Source: Veillonella absiana
GTDB taxonomy: Bacteria > Bacillota > Negativicutes > Veillonellales > Veillonellaceae
DNA: 64,000 nt
Reading direction: 5' to 3' (one strand)
Assembly: GCF_032970905.1 (NCBI RefSeq)
Contig: NZ_JAWJZA010000010.1
The position numbers and the translations under genes are program-made. The notes beneath the pieces are model-generated. The model searched no databases. It saw only the letters and a list, made by a program, of their open reading frames with translations, and was not told where the DNA came from. Positions 36,370 to 44,225 of this stretch are shown one piece after another. Numbering within the stretch: the first letter of the stretch is position 1; each line of letters starts with the position of its first letter.

Positions 36370-36663
36370 ATGAAGGAATACTCACAAGAAACAATTCAAT
36401 TATTGGCCGAGTTATTTAAAATTCTTGGGGACCCGACGCGTCTACGTATCGTACGGTTGTTATTAGACCATGAATCTAGTGTAAATGCTATTGCAGAAGA
36501 TATGGGAATGGGGCAATCGGCTATATCTCATCAATTACGTGTACTGCGTCAAGCAAGGTTAGTGTCGTTTAGAAAAGAAGGTAAAACTGTGTTTTACTCA
36601 CTGAACGATGATCATGTAGAAATGTTATTACGTCAAGGTTTAGATCATGTATCTCATCAGTAA
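36370..36663 (+). CDS. ArsR/SmtB-family metal-sensing repressor
   Basis: A 97-residue winged-helix repressor. The DNA-binding helix region is AIAEDMGMGQSAISHQLRVLRQARLV. The C-terminal helix carries Asp-x-His, then His 11 residues on, then His 3 further (NDDHV to DHVSH). This is the spacing of the alpha-5 zinc/cobalt site in CzrA-type sensors. No Cys-based alpha-3 site is seen. Its target may be its own operon. Confidence 0.88.
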   Translation: MKEYSQETIQLLAELFKILGDPTRLRIVRLLLDHESSVNAIAEDMGMGQSAISHQLRVLRQARLVSFRKEGKTVFYSLNDDHVEMLLRQGLDHVSHQ

Positions 36664-36782
36664 ATTTGGGTGAATACACATTAATACTAAATAGATCTTG
36701 TTCTAGTTTTGTAGTGATAGCACCGCATAGAGTTAAAAATATATTTTAGAACAGCATATTAAAATGATTTACATATAAAAAT

Positions 36783-36820
36783 GCCTCCCTTAAAGAATAG
36801 CTTTTGAGGGAGGCGTTTTA
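36783..36820. terminator. Bidirectional terminator between arsR and the AEC gene
   Basis: Arms GCCTCCCT (36783-36790) and AGGGAGGC (36807-36814), with A-rich sequence before and TTTTA after. It serves convergent genes. Confidence 0.8.
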
Positions 36821-36834
36821 TATGTTTTGTGGCA

Positions 36835-37821
36835 TTAAAGGGGAAATAAGAAATACGCTAATGTAATAAATAGTGGCATCGTGACCGCCGATAGAACGGT
36901 GGTGGCCATTACACATTGAGTAGCATACTCTGGATTATTTTTCATTTCAATCGCTATTAGGGCCATGTTGATTGCGCTAGGGACGCTATAAGTGAGCACA
37001 ATTGTTTGGGCTGCTATAGGATGAAATGGGCCGTATACATGTATGAATATAATGACAACAGCAGTTGCTAGTAACGGGCTCGCTACAAGTCTCAATGAAG
37101 AGGCTAACAGGACGTCCTTTTTCCAAAAATTGAGAGGAGTTCTGTTAATCTGTACGCCCAAAGCTAGCATAGCGACACCTACAAAAGCATTGGCAAAAAT
37201 ACTAAGTGGCGCATAGGCAAAGAAGTGGTGCAAATCGAATGGGGCTAATTTAAGTAATAACGAAATTGGGACGGCGTAAATCATTGGCATATGAAGCACT
37301 ACACTAAGGGCATCACGTTTTGTTAAACGCCCTACACCGGCCTGATAAAAGCCAAAGGTATTACTAGTGATGGTTTGAATAACCATGATGGATACGACAC
37401 TGAGTAGCCCTAGTGAAGCATATGGTGTTTGGCCATCAATGATATAAGGTACATTGGTGAAAACAAAAGTAGCAAGGGCTACTCCCATATTACCACAGTT
37501 GTTAAACATAACAACGTTTTTCAGCGTTGCAGTTTTAGGTTGATCGTAATTGGCACTTTTACCAACGATGCCAGCCATTAGATAGTTTAAAAATAAAACG
37601 GTAATGGCGCAAAGTACAATTTCTAAACTATCCCAACCAAATTGAGCCTCGTATAGTGCTCTAAATACAAAGGACGGGAGTAATATGTAGAAATTCAATT
37701 TACTTAGGGTATATAAATCTAATTTAAACTTTCGATCTAGCACAATACCAAGTCCAATGAGCATAAATATAGGCATCATTGAATTCATAAATATATGTCC
37801 AATTAATGTGAATACGTTCAT
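36835..37821 (-). CDS. AEC-family transporter (auxin efflux carrier-like)
   Basis: A 328-residue membrane protein with about 10 helices in two groups of five. The N-terminal segment PIFMLIGLGIVLDRKFKLDLYTLSKLNFYILLPSFVF and the FNNCGNMGVALA segment in the fourth helix region are typical. In bacteria such carriers often export or import malate or other organic acids; the substrate is unknown. A dyad sits just upstream of the start. Confidence 0.88.
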   Translation of the reverse strand: MNVFTLIGHIFMNSMMPIFMLIGLGIVLDRKFKLDLYTLSKLNFYILLPSFVFRALYEAQFGWDSLEIVLCAITVLFLNYLMAGIVGKSANYDQPKTATLKNVVMFNNCGNMGVALATFVFTNVPYIIDGQTPYASLGLLSVVSIMVIQTITSNTFGFYQAGVGRLTKRDALSVVLHMPMIYAVPISLLLKLAPFDLHHFFAYAPLSIFANAFVGVAMLALGVQINRTPLNFWKKDVLLASSLRLVASPLLATAVVIIFIHVYGPFHPIAAQTIVLTYSVPSAINMALIAIEMKNNPEYATQCVMATTVLSAVTMPLFITLAYFLFPL

Positions 37822-37849
37822 AAATCACCACTATCCTCACTCGAGATTA

Positions 37850-37869
37850 TTTGGTGCCCTGGCATCAAA
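37850..37869. promoter_or_regulatory. Inverted repeat, possible operator of the AEC gene
   Basis: TTTGGTGCC and GGCATCAAA around a 2-bp centre (8 of 9 positions symmetrical), about 30 bp before the AEC start codon. The regulator is unknown. Confidence 0.45.
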
Positions 37870-38081
37870 CGAAATATCGGTATACTATTAATGAATATCT
37901 TGTATATATATTTATAATAACAAAATAAAGAGATACTTTACAATGAAAAGGTGAGAATTAGCACTGATAATTTCGTGATAAATAGATAAGATTATGTTAT
38001 TAGTCGCATATGCTAGACTGATAGGAGTATACAATTTATAATGAAAGCGTATTATGTTATGTCGTGATGAGGAGAACATCT

Positions 38082-38873
38082 ATGAAAAGGTATGTATTCC
38101 TAATTTTAGGTATTTTAATTATAGTGTTAGCCCTTGTCGGTTGTGGTAGCAATACTAGCAAAGAGTCAGGTAAACCAAGTACATCTGAAAAAATTACTAT
38201 TTCGGCCGCAGCGAGTCTAAAAGAGGCCTTAACAGAATTAGCGGATGCCTACAAAAAAGAACATCACTTACAAGATGATCAAATTGCTATTAATTTTGCT
38301 GGCTCTGGTACATTACGCCAACAAATTGAACAAGGGGCACCAGCAGCGGTATTTATTTCTGCAGACCAAAAGAATATGAAATTGTTACAAGATAAAGAAT
38401 TGGTGACAGAAGTGAAACCATTTGTAACCAACTCCTTGGTACTAGTCGTACCAAAAGGTAAAGATAAAGTGTCCTTAGACCAATTATCTAGTGTTAATCG
38501 TTTGGTATTAGGGGAACCAGCTACGGTGCCTGCTGGTAATTATGGTAAACAAGTCTTAACAAAAATGGGTATCTGGGATTCCATGCAAGATAAAATTGTC
38601 TATGCTAAGGATGCAAAAGCAGTCACAGCAGCGATTAGCCAAGGTGCTGGAGATGCTGGCTTTATCTATAAAACAGATGCTATCGCAGCCGGTGATGCCG
38701 TACAAATTGCCGCTGAAACACCAGCGGATTCCCACGATCCTGTTATGTACCCAATTGGTATCGTGAAAAAATATGACAGTCAATTGGCGAAAGATTTTTA
38801 TAAATTCTTAACAACACCAGAAGCACAAAAAGTATTAGAAAAATATGGCTTCACTGGAGCGCAGTTCTTATGA
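38082..38873 (+). CDS. modA: Molybdate ABC transporter substrate-binding lipoprotein
   Basis: Binds molybdate or tungstate outside the membrane. The 263-residue protein has a lipoprotein signal ending ALVGC, then ITISAAASLKEALTELADAY, NFAGSGTLRQQIEQGAPAAVFISAD and a GDAGFIYKTDA segment; these are the oxyanion-binding regions of ModA. ATG 38082 follows AGGAG. It overlaps modB by 4 bp. It probably feeds the hydroxylase at 7-14 kb. Confidence 0.93.
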   Translation: MKRYVFLILGILIIVLALVGCGSNTSKESGKPSTSEKITISAAASLKEALTELADAYKKEHHLQDDQIAINFAGSGTLRQQIEQGAPAAVFISADQKNMKLLQDKELVTEVKPFVTNSLVLVVPKGKDKVSLDQLSSVNRLVLGEPATVPAGNYGKQVLTKMGIWDSMQDKIVYAKDAKAVTAAISQGAGDAGFIYKTDAIAAGDAVQIAAETPADSHDPVMYPIGIVKKYDSQLAKDFYKFLTTPEAQKVLEKYGFTGAQFL

Positions 38874-39538
38874 GTCCTTTTGTTTTATCTATATACGTCG
38901 CGACGATATCATTAGTTATTGTAGTTATTGTAGGTCTTTGTGTGTGCTTCGGTATGAAGCAATGCCGATGTCGTGGTGTGGCCATTATTGACGCATTGCT
39001 CACGTTACCATTGGTGCTACCTCCGGTAGTAGTAGGGTTCGCTTTGCTCATGATGTTTTCGCCAGGCTATGTCTTTGGGGCGTGGCTAGAATCTCACGGG
39101 CTAGGAGTTGTATTTTCCGTACTAGGTGCCATTTGTGCTTCCTCAGTGATTGCATTCCCCCTATTTTATCAGACGGTTCGCTCTGCCCTACAATCTATCG
39201 ATTATAATATGGAGGATGTGGCTCGCACCTTAGGGGCCTCAGAGTTACGGATATTTTTGACAATCTCCATTCCGCTTGCTTGGAAGGGTATCTTAACTGG
39301 CGCGATTTTATCCTTTTGCCGTGCCATGGGGGAATTTGGGGCCACCATTTTAATCGCTGGTAATATTCCTGGTGTTACACGCACCATGCCGCTGGCGATT
39401 TATTCCTATGTGGAATCTGGTCAATACGGTGATGCCTTTGACCTTGTAATTTATATTTGTGTACTGACACTATCGTTATTATCGGCTATTCATCTCATGA
39501 CGAAGGGCACGTTATTTAGCGACCATGATCGTGCTTAG
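38870..39538 (+). CDS. modB: Molybdate ABC transporter permease
   Basis: Membrane subunit of the molybdate importer, 222 residues with about five helices. The PLVLPPVVVGFALL segment and the EAA loop (VARTLGASELRIFLTISIPLAW region) are clear, and FCRAMGEFGATILIAGNIPG is the family C-terminal signature. ATGA overlap with modA; modC follows 8 bp later. Confidence 0.94.
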   Translation: MSPFVLSIYVATISLVIVVIVGLCVCFGMKQCRCRGVAIIDALLTLPLVLPPVVVGFALLMMFSPGYVFGAWLESHGLGVVFSVLGAICASSVIAFPLFYQTVRSALQSIDYNMEDVARTLGASELRIFLTISIPLAWKGILTGAILSFCRAMGEFGATILIAGNIPGVTRTMPLAIYSYVESGQYGDAFDLVIYICVLTLSLLSAIHLMTKGTLFSDHDRA

Positions 39539-39546
39539 GAGGATCT

Positions 39547-40170
39547 ATGATTACATTTGATATCACTATAGAGCGCCCTTCCGTGCTGGTGAAAGCCAAA
39601 GGCACATTGCCACAGGGGATTACTGTGCTTACAGGGCAATCCGGCAGTGGCAAATCTACTTTTATTAAGGCCATTGCAGGTCTCGTAAAACCTAATACAG
39701 GAACTATTCGACATGATGAAATAGTGTGGGTGAATGTAGACCATAAATTATATGTACCAGTCCGAGAACGTCATGTAGGATATATGCCACAAGGCAATAT
39801 GGTATTTCCTCATCTCACAGTAGAGGCGAATATTACCTATAGCAAACGCGGTGATGCGGCCAGTTGTGAAACATTGTTGAAGCAATTAGGCCTCGAAAAA
39901 TATCGACACACCAAGGCGGGGAAACTCTCTGGTGGGGAACAACAAAGGGTGGCGTTAGGACGTGCATTATATTCTAAACCAACCGTATTACTCTTGGACG
40001 AACCATTATCGGCGCTAGACTGGACTTTACGAAAACAAGTCCGTACAGACTTGGTCACCATCATTAAACAATGGGATATTCCTTGTTTGTGGGTAACCCA
40101 TGATGAAGATGAGGTGGCTGTGGTGGGTGACCGCCATTGGACCTGTACACAAGGAGAAATTGAATGCTAA
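39547..40170 (+). CDS. modC: Molybdate ABC transporter ATPase, short form
   Basis: The 207-residue ATPase has Walker A GQSGSGKST near residue 33, signature LSGGEQQRVALGRAL and Walker B VLLLDEPLSALD. It lacks the C-terminal molybdate-binding (MOP) domain of longer ModC proteins, so direct feedback by molybdate through this subunit is unlikely. AGGAGG precedes the start. Confidence 0.9.
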   Translation: MITFDITIERPSVLVKAKGTLPQGITVLTGQSGSGKSTFIKAIAGLVKPNTGTIRHDEIVWVNVDHKLYVPVRERHVGYMPQGNMVFPHLTVEANITYSKRGDAASCETLLKQLGLEKYRHTKAGKLSGGEQQRVALGRALYSKPTVLLLDEPLSALDWTLRKQVRTDLVTIIKQWDIPCLWVTHDEDEVAVVGDRHWTCTQGEIEC

Positions 40171-40203
40171 TAAACGCACTTACGTAAGTAGGTGCGTTTT
40201 CCT
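40171..40203 (+). terminator. Terminator after modC
   Basis: Short hairpin of AACGCACTTA and TAAGTAGGTGCGTT followed by TTCC; the T-run is modest. Confidence 0.65.
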
Positions 40204-40284
40204 ATGTGTGCCGCCAATTAAAATGCTGTGTTTAAATAGCATTTGACTATGAATTATAATGTGGTGCGCACATGGTGCATATAT

Positions 40285-40320
40285 AAAAAAAAGAGAACTC
40301 CGAAGAGTTCTCTTTTGAGG
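40285..40320. terminator. Bidirectional terminator before the rubrerythrin 3' end
   Basis: A perfect 11-bp stem (40290-40300 with 40305-40315) with a CGAA loop, A-run before and T-run after. Confidence 0.88.
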
Positions 40321-40348
40321 TTTTTGGGGATAAATAGTTACTTAACTA

Positions 40349-40894
40349 TTAGATAGCTTCTACATGTTGGGAGAAGAATGCTTGTGGATGAGCACATACT
40401 GGACAAAGTTTAGGAGCTTCAGCACCAACGTGTACATAACCACAGTTCGCACAAATCCAAGCAACTGGTTGATCCGCTTTGAATACGCGACCACCGTTTA
40501 CGGATGCTGCTAATGCAAGGTAACGTTCTTCATGACGAGCTTCGATTTTACCAACTTCGCGCATTAATACAGCAATGCGTTTGAAACCTTCTTTTTCTGC
40601 TTCGTCAGCAAATTCTTTATACATTGTAGTATGTTCGTAGTTTTCACCAGCTGCTGCATCACGAAGGTTAGCTTCGATATCTGCGGAGATGTCACCACCG
40701 TGTAATTCTTTGAACCATACTTTAGCATGAGCGCTTTCATTGCGAGCTGTTTCTTCGAAATATTCAGCAATTTTGTTCATACCAGCTTTACGAGCTGCAC
40801 TTGCATAGTAAGTGTATTTTTGGAATGCTTGGGATTCGCCAGCAAATGCTGCTTGAAGATTTTTTTCAGTGTTTGTGCCTTTTAATTCTGCCAT
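40349..40894 (-). CDS. Rubrerythrin
   Basis: A non-haem iron peroxidase that removes hydrogen peroxide in anaerobes. The 181-residue protein has a four-helix diiron domain with EETARNESAHAKVWFKEL and EVGKIEARHEERYLAL supplying Glu and His ligands, then a rubredoxin domain with CANCGY and CPVC. AAAGGAG lies before ATG 40894. A longer in-frame extension upstream runs through the hairpin array and is rejected. The mRNA leader is long and highly structured, see the separate entry. Confidence 0.95.
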   Translation of the reverse strand: MAELKGTNTEKNLQAAFAGESQAFQKYTYYASAARKAGMNKIAEYFEETARNESAHAKVWFKELHGGDISADIEANLRDAAAGENYEHTTMYKEFADEAEKEGFKRIAVLMREVGKIEARHEERYLALAASVNGGRVFKADQPVAWICANCGYVHVGAEAPKLCPVCAHPQAFFSQHVEAI

Positions 40895-40906
40895 GATAAT
40901 GTCTCC

Positions 40907-41276
40907 TTTGTACTTACAAAATTGAATACATCGTAACTTAACGGTTTTCAAAATTTGTTTTGAACTAAAATGATTCACCTTACACATAACCACTTGGTTG
41001 ATGATATTAAGATTACCACTTGGAAATTTGTATATAAGCACTTGCTTAGTATACTCTTAGATACTTATGTATGTGATAGCGCTAATTGTATAAAAATGAG
41101 TACTTACTCATAGTTTAGAAGAGCACTTGCCCTAATATTGAATCTGTACTTACAGGCTATATGAAAGAACCACTTGGCTATTCTTATTGAGATACACTTG
41201 TATCATTTGTATACGAGCATTTGCTTGTATAGGTAAAAGTTTGGATGCAATAATTGGAATTCGTATACTTAACGAA
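40907..41276 (-). repeat. Array of about 14 small hairpins with constant AAGU loops in the rubrerythrin leader
   Basis: On the plus strand the loops read ACTT (once ATTT, once ACTA). They start at 40912, 40936, 40964, 40992, 41018, 41040, 41063, 41102, 41125, 41148, 41172, 41196, 41219 and 41267. Most steps are 22-28 bp, with two larger gaps of 39 and 48. The stems differ from unit to unit yet usually pair: TTTGT/ACAAA, AACC/GGTT, TAAGC/GCTTA, ATGAGT/ACTCAT, CTGT/ACAG, GATAC/GTATC. Several units have one mismatch and 40964 is weak. The loop orientation is constant. The array fills the space between a predicted promoter and the ribosome binding site of rubrerythrin. Confidence 0.75.
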
Positions 41277-41293
41277 TAATCATTGTTAACTAT

Positions 41294-41322
41294 ATTATAA
41301 CGCACGTAAATGAGAGATGCAA
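41294..41322 (-). promoter_or_regulatory. Predicted promoter of the rubrerythrin transcript
   Basis: On the minus strand, TTGCAT (41322-41317) and TATAAT (41299-41294) with a 17-bp spacer. Transcription would begin near 41287, giving a leader of about 390 nt that contains the hairpin array. Confidence 0.6.
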
Positions 41323-41730
41323 GTTTTTTGTTGAAAGTATTTCGAAAAAATATAAATGATAAAGTTTATCAATGCACTAACTAAGCGGGTTTTGAGGGCT
41401 GTATAGTTATTGGTTTACTTTGGAAAATATAAAATGAGATTGAGAATGACATCTAAATAAAAATCATTATTAATTAAATTGTTGATAATCTAGAGGATTA
41501 TATTTAAATTTTACAAGAAATAGATCATACTATCAGAAATGTTAGACACTGTTACCACTTAGCAAATTTTAGGTAAGGTTAACAGTATTCATGAGAATAT
41601 ATATTAGTAATTATTCATATAATCATAGCAGGACAAGCATATATGTAGTAAAATATAGATATACATAAATTACGAAATGGCATGGATAGCTCTATGCGTG
41701 ATGATACAATATACCGAATGAGGTGAAAGT
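41323..41730. other. AT-rich intergenic stretch
   Basis: About 400 bp without a credible gene between the divergent rubrerythrin and DUF951 promoters. One dyad, TGATAAA-G-TTTATCA, lies at about 41356-41370. Nothing else clear is seen. Confidence 0.6.
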
Positions 41731-41952
41731 ATGGCATTTGTCAGATATTTTGTAGGCGATGTGGTGAAAATGAAAAAAGCCCATCCTTGCGGTAGCGATG
41801 AGTGGGAGGTCAAACGGATTGGTACCGATTTCCTCATACATTGCAAGGGCTGCGGACATCAATTACTCATTAGTCGCCCTAAGTTTGAAAAAGCAGTAAA
41901 GAAAATTGTATATCGCTTACCTGAAAGTGAAAACGAACATAACAATAATTAG
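41731..41952 (+). CDS. DUF951 family protein
   Basis: A 73-residue small protein with the family's VGDVVKMKKAHPCGSDEW opening and a HCKGCGHQLLISR centre, whose Cys pairs could bind zinc. Function unknown. In many Firmicutes it lies near rpsF, ychF or mscS; here it is directly before selD, 9 bp apart. AGGTG precedes the ATG. Confidence 0.88.
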   Translation: MAFVRYFVGDVVKMKKAHPCGSDEWEVKRIGTDFLIHCKGCGHQLLISRPKFEKAVKKIVYRLPESENEHNNN

Positions 41953-41961
41953 GAGAGAAGC

Positions 41962-42993
41962 ATGGTACAACTAACAAAATATGCTAATAAGGGTGGCTGT
42001 GCATGCAAGATTGGGCCCCATATTTTAGATCAGGTTCTGAAACAGGTTCGTTCTGTTACGAATGATAATGTTATGGTGGATATGACTGGTGCTGATGATG
42101 CTGGTGTCTACCTCATTAATGACGAGATGGCTCTCGTGCAGACCTTAGATTTTTTTACCCCTATCGTGGATGAACCTACATTGTTTGGTAAAATTGCGGC
42201 GGCTAATAGTTTGAGCGATGTTTACGCTATGGGAGGGGTCCCTTTGACAGCAATGAATATCGTGGCATTTCCTGTACCATTGGTGAAAGAAGGCGTTCTC
42301 GCCAATGTATTAAATGGTGCTGGGGATGTTTTGCGTGAAGCTGGTGTTGCTGTCGTGGGGGGGCATAGTATTGAAAATGAAGTGCCTCTATTTGGCTTAT
42401 CCGTTACTGGCACTGTAAATCCGAAAGGGGTTTGGAAAAATGTAGGGGCCCAAGTTGGAGATGTGCTGGTTTTGACGAAGCCTATAGGCACAGGTATTAT
42501 GAGCACAGCCATGAAGGGAGATATATTCCATCAAGGCGGTCAAGAGGCGATTGAAAGTATGTGTGCCCTTAACAAATTAGCCTGTGAGATAGCACGTGAT
42601 TTTACCATACATAGTGCAACCGATGTAACGGGATTTAGTTTAATGGGACATGGCTATGAAATGGCGCGTGGCTCAGATGTGACATTAGAAATTTATGCAG
42701 AGGGATTACCATTGTTTACCGATGTCATTGAGGCGGCCTCCATGGGGCTAGTACCAGCGGCGACTTACGGCAATCGCAAAGCCATTAGTGGTGTTCATAT
42801 TGATGCGTCCCTGGAAGCTGTGTGGAGCGATATTCTCTTTGATCCACAAACATCAGGGGGCTTGTTACTGTCAGTACCTGAATCAGAAGGAATTGCATTG
42901 GTAGATGCATTGCAACAGGCCGGAGTTAAGGCGGCTCGCATTATTGGACGAGTGGTAGAACAAGGGGCACATCAGATTCGCGTTGTGCGATGA
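41962..42993 (+). CDS. selD: Selenide, water dikinase
   Basis: Makes selenophosphate, the Se donor. The 343-residue protein has the N-terminal Gly/Cys loop GGCACKIG (Cys in place of Sec, no in-frame TGA), the AIR-synthase-like DMTGADDAGVYLINDEMAL and MGGVPLTAMNIVAFP segments and the FDPQTSGGLLLSVPE end. There is no selA or selB in this window, and the neighbours (yedF, DUF3343) point to use in a selenium-dependent molybdenum hydroxylase, as with orphan SelD genes elsewhere. AGGAGAG precedes the ATG. Confidence 0.95.
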   Translation: MVQLTKYANKGGCACKIGPHILDQVLKQVRSVTNDNVMVDMTGADDAGVYLINDEMALVQTLDFFTPIVDEPTLFGKIAAANSLSDVYAMGGVPLTAMNIVAFPVPLVKEGVLANVLNGAGDVLREAGVAVVGGHSIENEVPLFGLSVTGTVNPKGVWKNVGAQVGDVLVLTKPIGTGIMSTAMKGDIFHQGGQEAIESMCALNKLACEIARDFTIHSATDVTGFSLMGHGYEMARGSDVTLEIYAEGLPLFTDVIEAASMGLVPAATYGNRKAISGVHIDASLEAVWSDILFDPQTSGGLLLSVPESEGIALVDALQQAGVKAARIIGRVVEQGAHQIRVVR

Positions 42994-43076
42994 GACACAT
43001 TAAATCTGGTTGTGCGATGATACGCATCGAATTCACATCTTTAGATGACGCATATCAAATTAGCCTTGTGAGATAA
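42968..43076 (+). repeat. Degenerate repeats at the selD 3' end
   Basis: Three related segments, near 42968, 42996 and 43046, each carry a version of CATYAAATT followed by GTTGTGCGATGA. The first is the end of selD itself; the others lie after its stop. Confidence 0.55.
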
Positions 43077-43125
43077 GATATATTTAATGCCTATTCTAAT
43101 ATAGTTAATATAAGTGAGAAAATTC

Positions 43126-43779
43126 ATGGCTGAAACAAAAAGCAAGTTAGCAGATTTAGTAGTAGATGTGCGTGGCGTGTTATGTCCGATTCCTGTAATT
43201 GAAACAAAAAAGGTAGCGGATGCACATCCAAATCAATCTATCGAAACTATCGTAGATAACGAGGTGAGCCGAGATAATGTGAAAAAATTTGGTGAATCTC
43301 GCCAATATATGACATCTGTGTACCAAGTGGGCAAGGATTACCATATTGTTCTTGTGCCCGGTGCTAATACAGTGCATGTAGATGTCCCTGGTATTACCGG
43401 TGATGCCATTGTTGGTATGACAACTGGTGAAAGCATTTACAATATGGGCGGTCGAGTGATTTTGATGACAAAGGACTACCTTGGTGAAGGCAGTGAAGAA
43501 CTAGGCCGTACATTGATGAAAACGTTCTGGCTCTGCATGACTGAATCCGATGTAAAGCCGACAACTATTTACTTTATCAATAGTAGTGTAAAAATGGTTA
43601 TTAATGATTCTGTACATATTGAAAATTTAAAATTGCTAGCTGAACAGGGTGTAGAAATCGCAGCCTGTGGCATTTGCCTCGATTACTTTGGCATAAAAGA
43701 ACAGGTAGGCGTTGGCAGTATTACAAATATGTATGCCATTACGGATGCTATCGTAGGGCAAGATTTAGTTAAGCTATAA
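43126..43779 (+). CDS. yedF: Selenium metabolism protein YedF (TusA-like)
   Basis: A 217-residue protein. The N-terminal TusA-like domain has the conserved Cys-Pro site in RGVLCPIPVIETKK near residue 18. The C-terminal DsrE-like domain has VILMTKDYLGEGSEELGRTLMK and a Cys-rich EIAACGICLDYFGI. The family tracks with SelD and is thought to handle selenium. The ATG at 43126 is preferred to a GTG 12 bp upstream. Confidence 0.9.
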   Translation: MAETKSKLADLVVDVRGVLCPIPVIETKKVADAHPNQSIETIVDNEVSRDNVKKFGESRQYMTSVYQVGKDYHIVLVPGANTVHVDVPGITGDAIVGMTTGESIYNMGGRVILMTKDYLGEGSEELGRTLMKTFWLCMTESDVKPTTIYFINSSVKMVINDSVHIENLKLLAEQGVEIAACGICLDYFGIKEQVGVGSITNMYAITDAIVGQDLVKL

Positions 43780-43877
43780 TTATCTTGGACAATGGTACTT
43801 TGTGTACAGATTTAAGTGTTTATACTATGTGGCTCATGGGGATGAAGACCACTATTATGGTGCGTGAAGGAGGAAAT

Positions 43878-44126
43878 ATGGATATAATCATTTTATTTAC
43901 CTCCTATTACTTTGCCACTAAGGCGGACACTATGCTCACTAAGGAACTGGTACCACATAAATTGATGGCCACACCTCCTGAACTAAGTGATGTGTGTGGT
44001 CTCTGTATCCGTGTTCACCCCAATGTGGTTGGGATGGTACTTTCACTATTGAAAGTGCATAAAATGAGTCATTCCGGTATATTTTATTATGAAAAAGGCA
44101 TACCTTGCCAGCGGTATGAGGCATAA
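43878..44126 (+). CDS. DUF3343 protein, putative Se/S carrier
   Basis: An 82-residue protein; DUF3343 proteins are small, co-occur with YedF and SelD, and are considered possible selenium or sulfur carriers. It begins MDIIILFTSYYFATKADTML and has the family's later SDVCGLCIRVHP with a CxxC pair. AGGAGG 6 bp before ATG 43878 fixes the start; the longer frame from 43785 has no such site. Confidence 0.85.
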   Translation: MDIIILFTSYYFATKADTMLTKELVPHKLMATPPELSDVCGLCIRVHPNVVGMVLSLLKVHKMSHSGIFYYEKGIPCQRYEA

Positions 44127-44225
44127 GACATCGTTTAATCTGTCTACAGTTGAATCGACGTCACGAAAAAATTGTCTGACCAATGGCATAATTATCAGTA
44201 TATTAGAAGAAAGAAGGATTTAATC

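Noticed and set aside
40895..41041. N-terminal extension of rubrerythrin
   Set aside because: The frame is open upstream, but the extension is made of hairpin-array sequence, whereas AAAGGAG and ATG at 40894 give the normal rubrerythrin start.
40907..41276. CRISPR array
   Set aside because: The spacing is regular, but there is no repeated sequence longer than the ACTT loop and its neighbours; stems differ from unit to unit and no spacers or cas genes are present.
41962..42993. Selenocysteine in SelD
   Set aside because: The active-site position is a normal Cys codon; no in-frame TGA is present.
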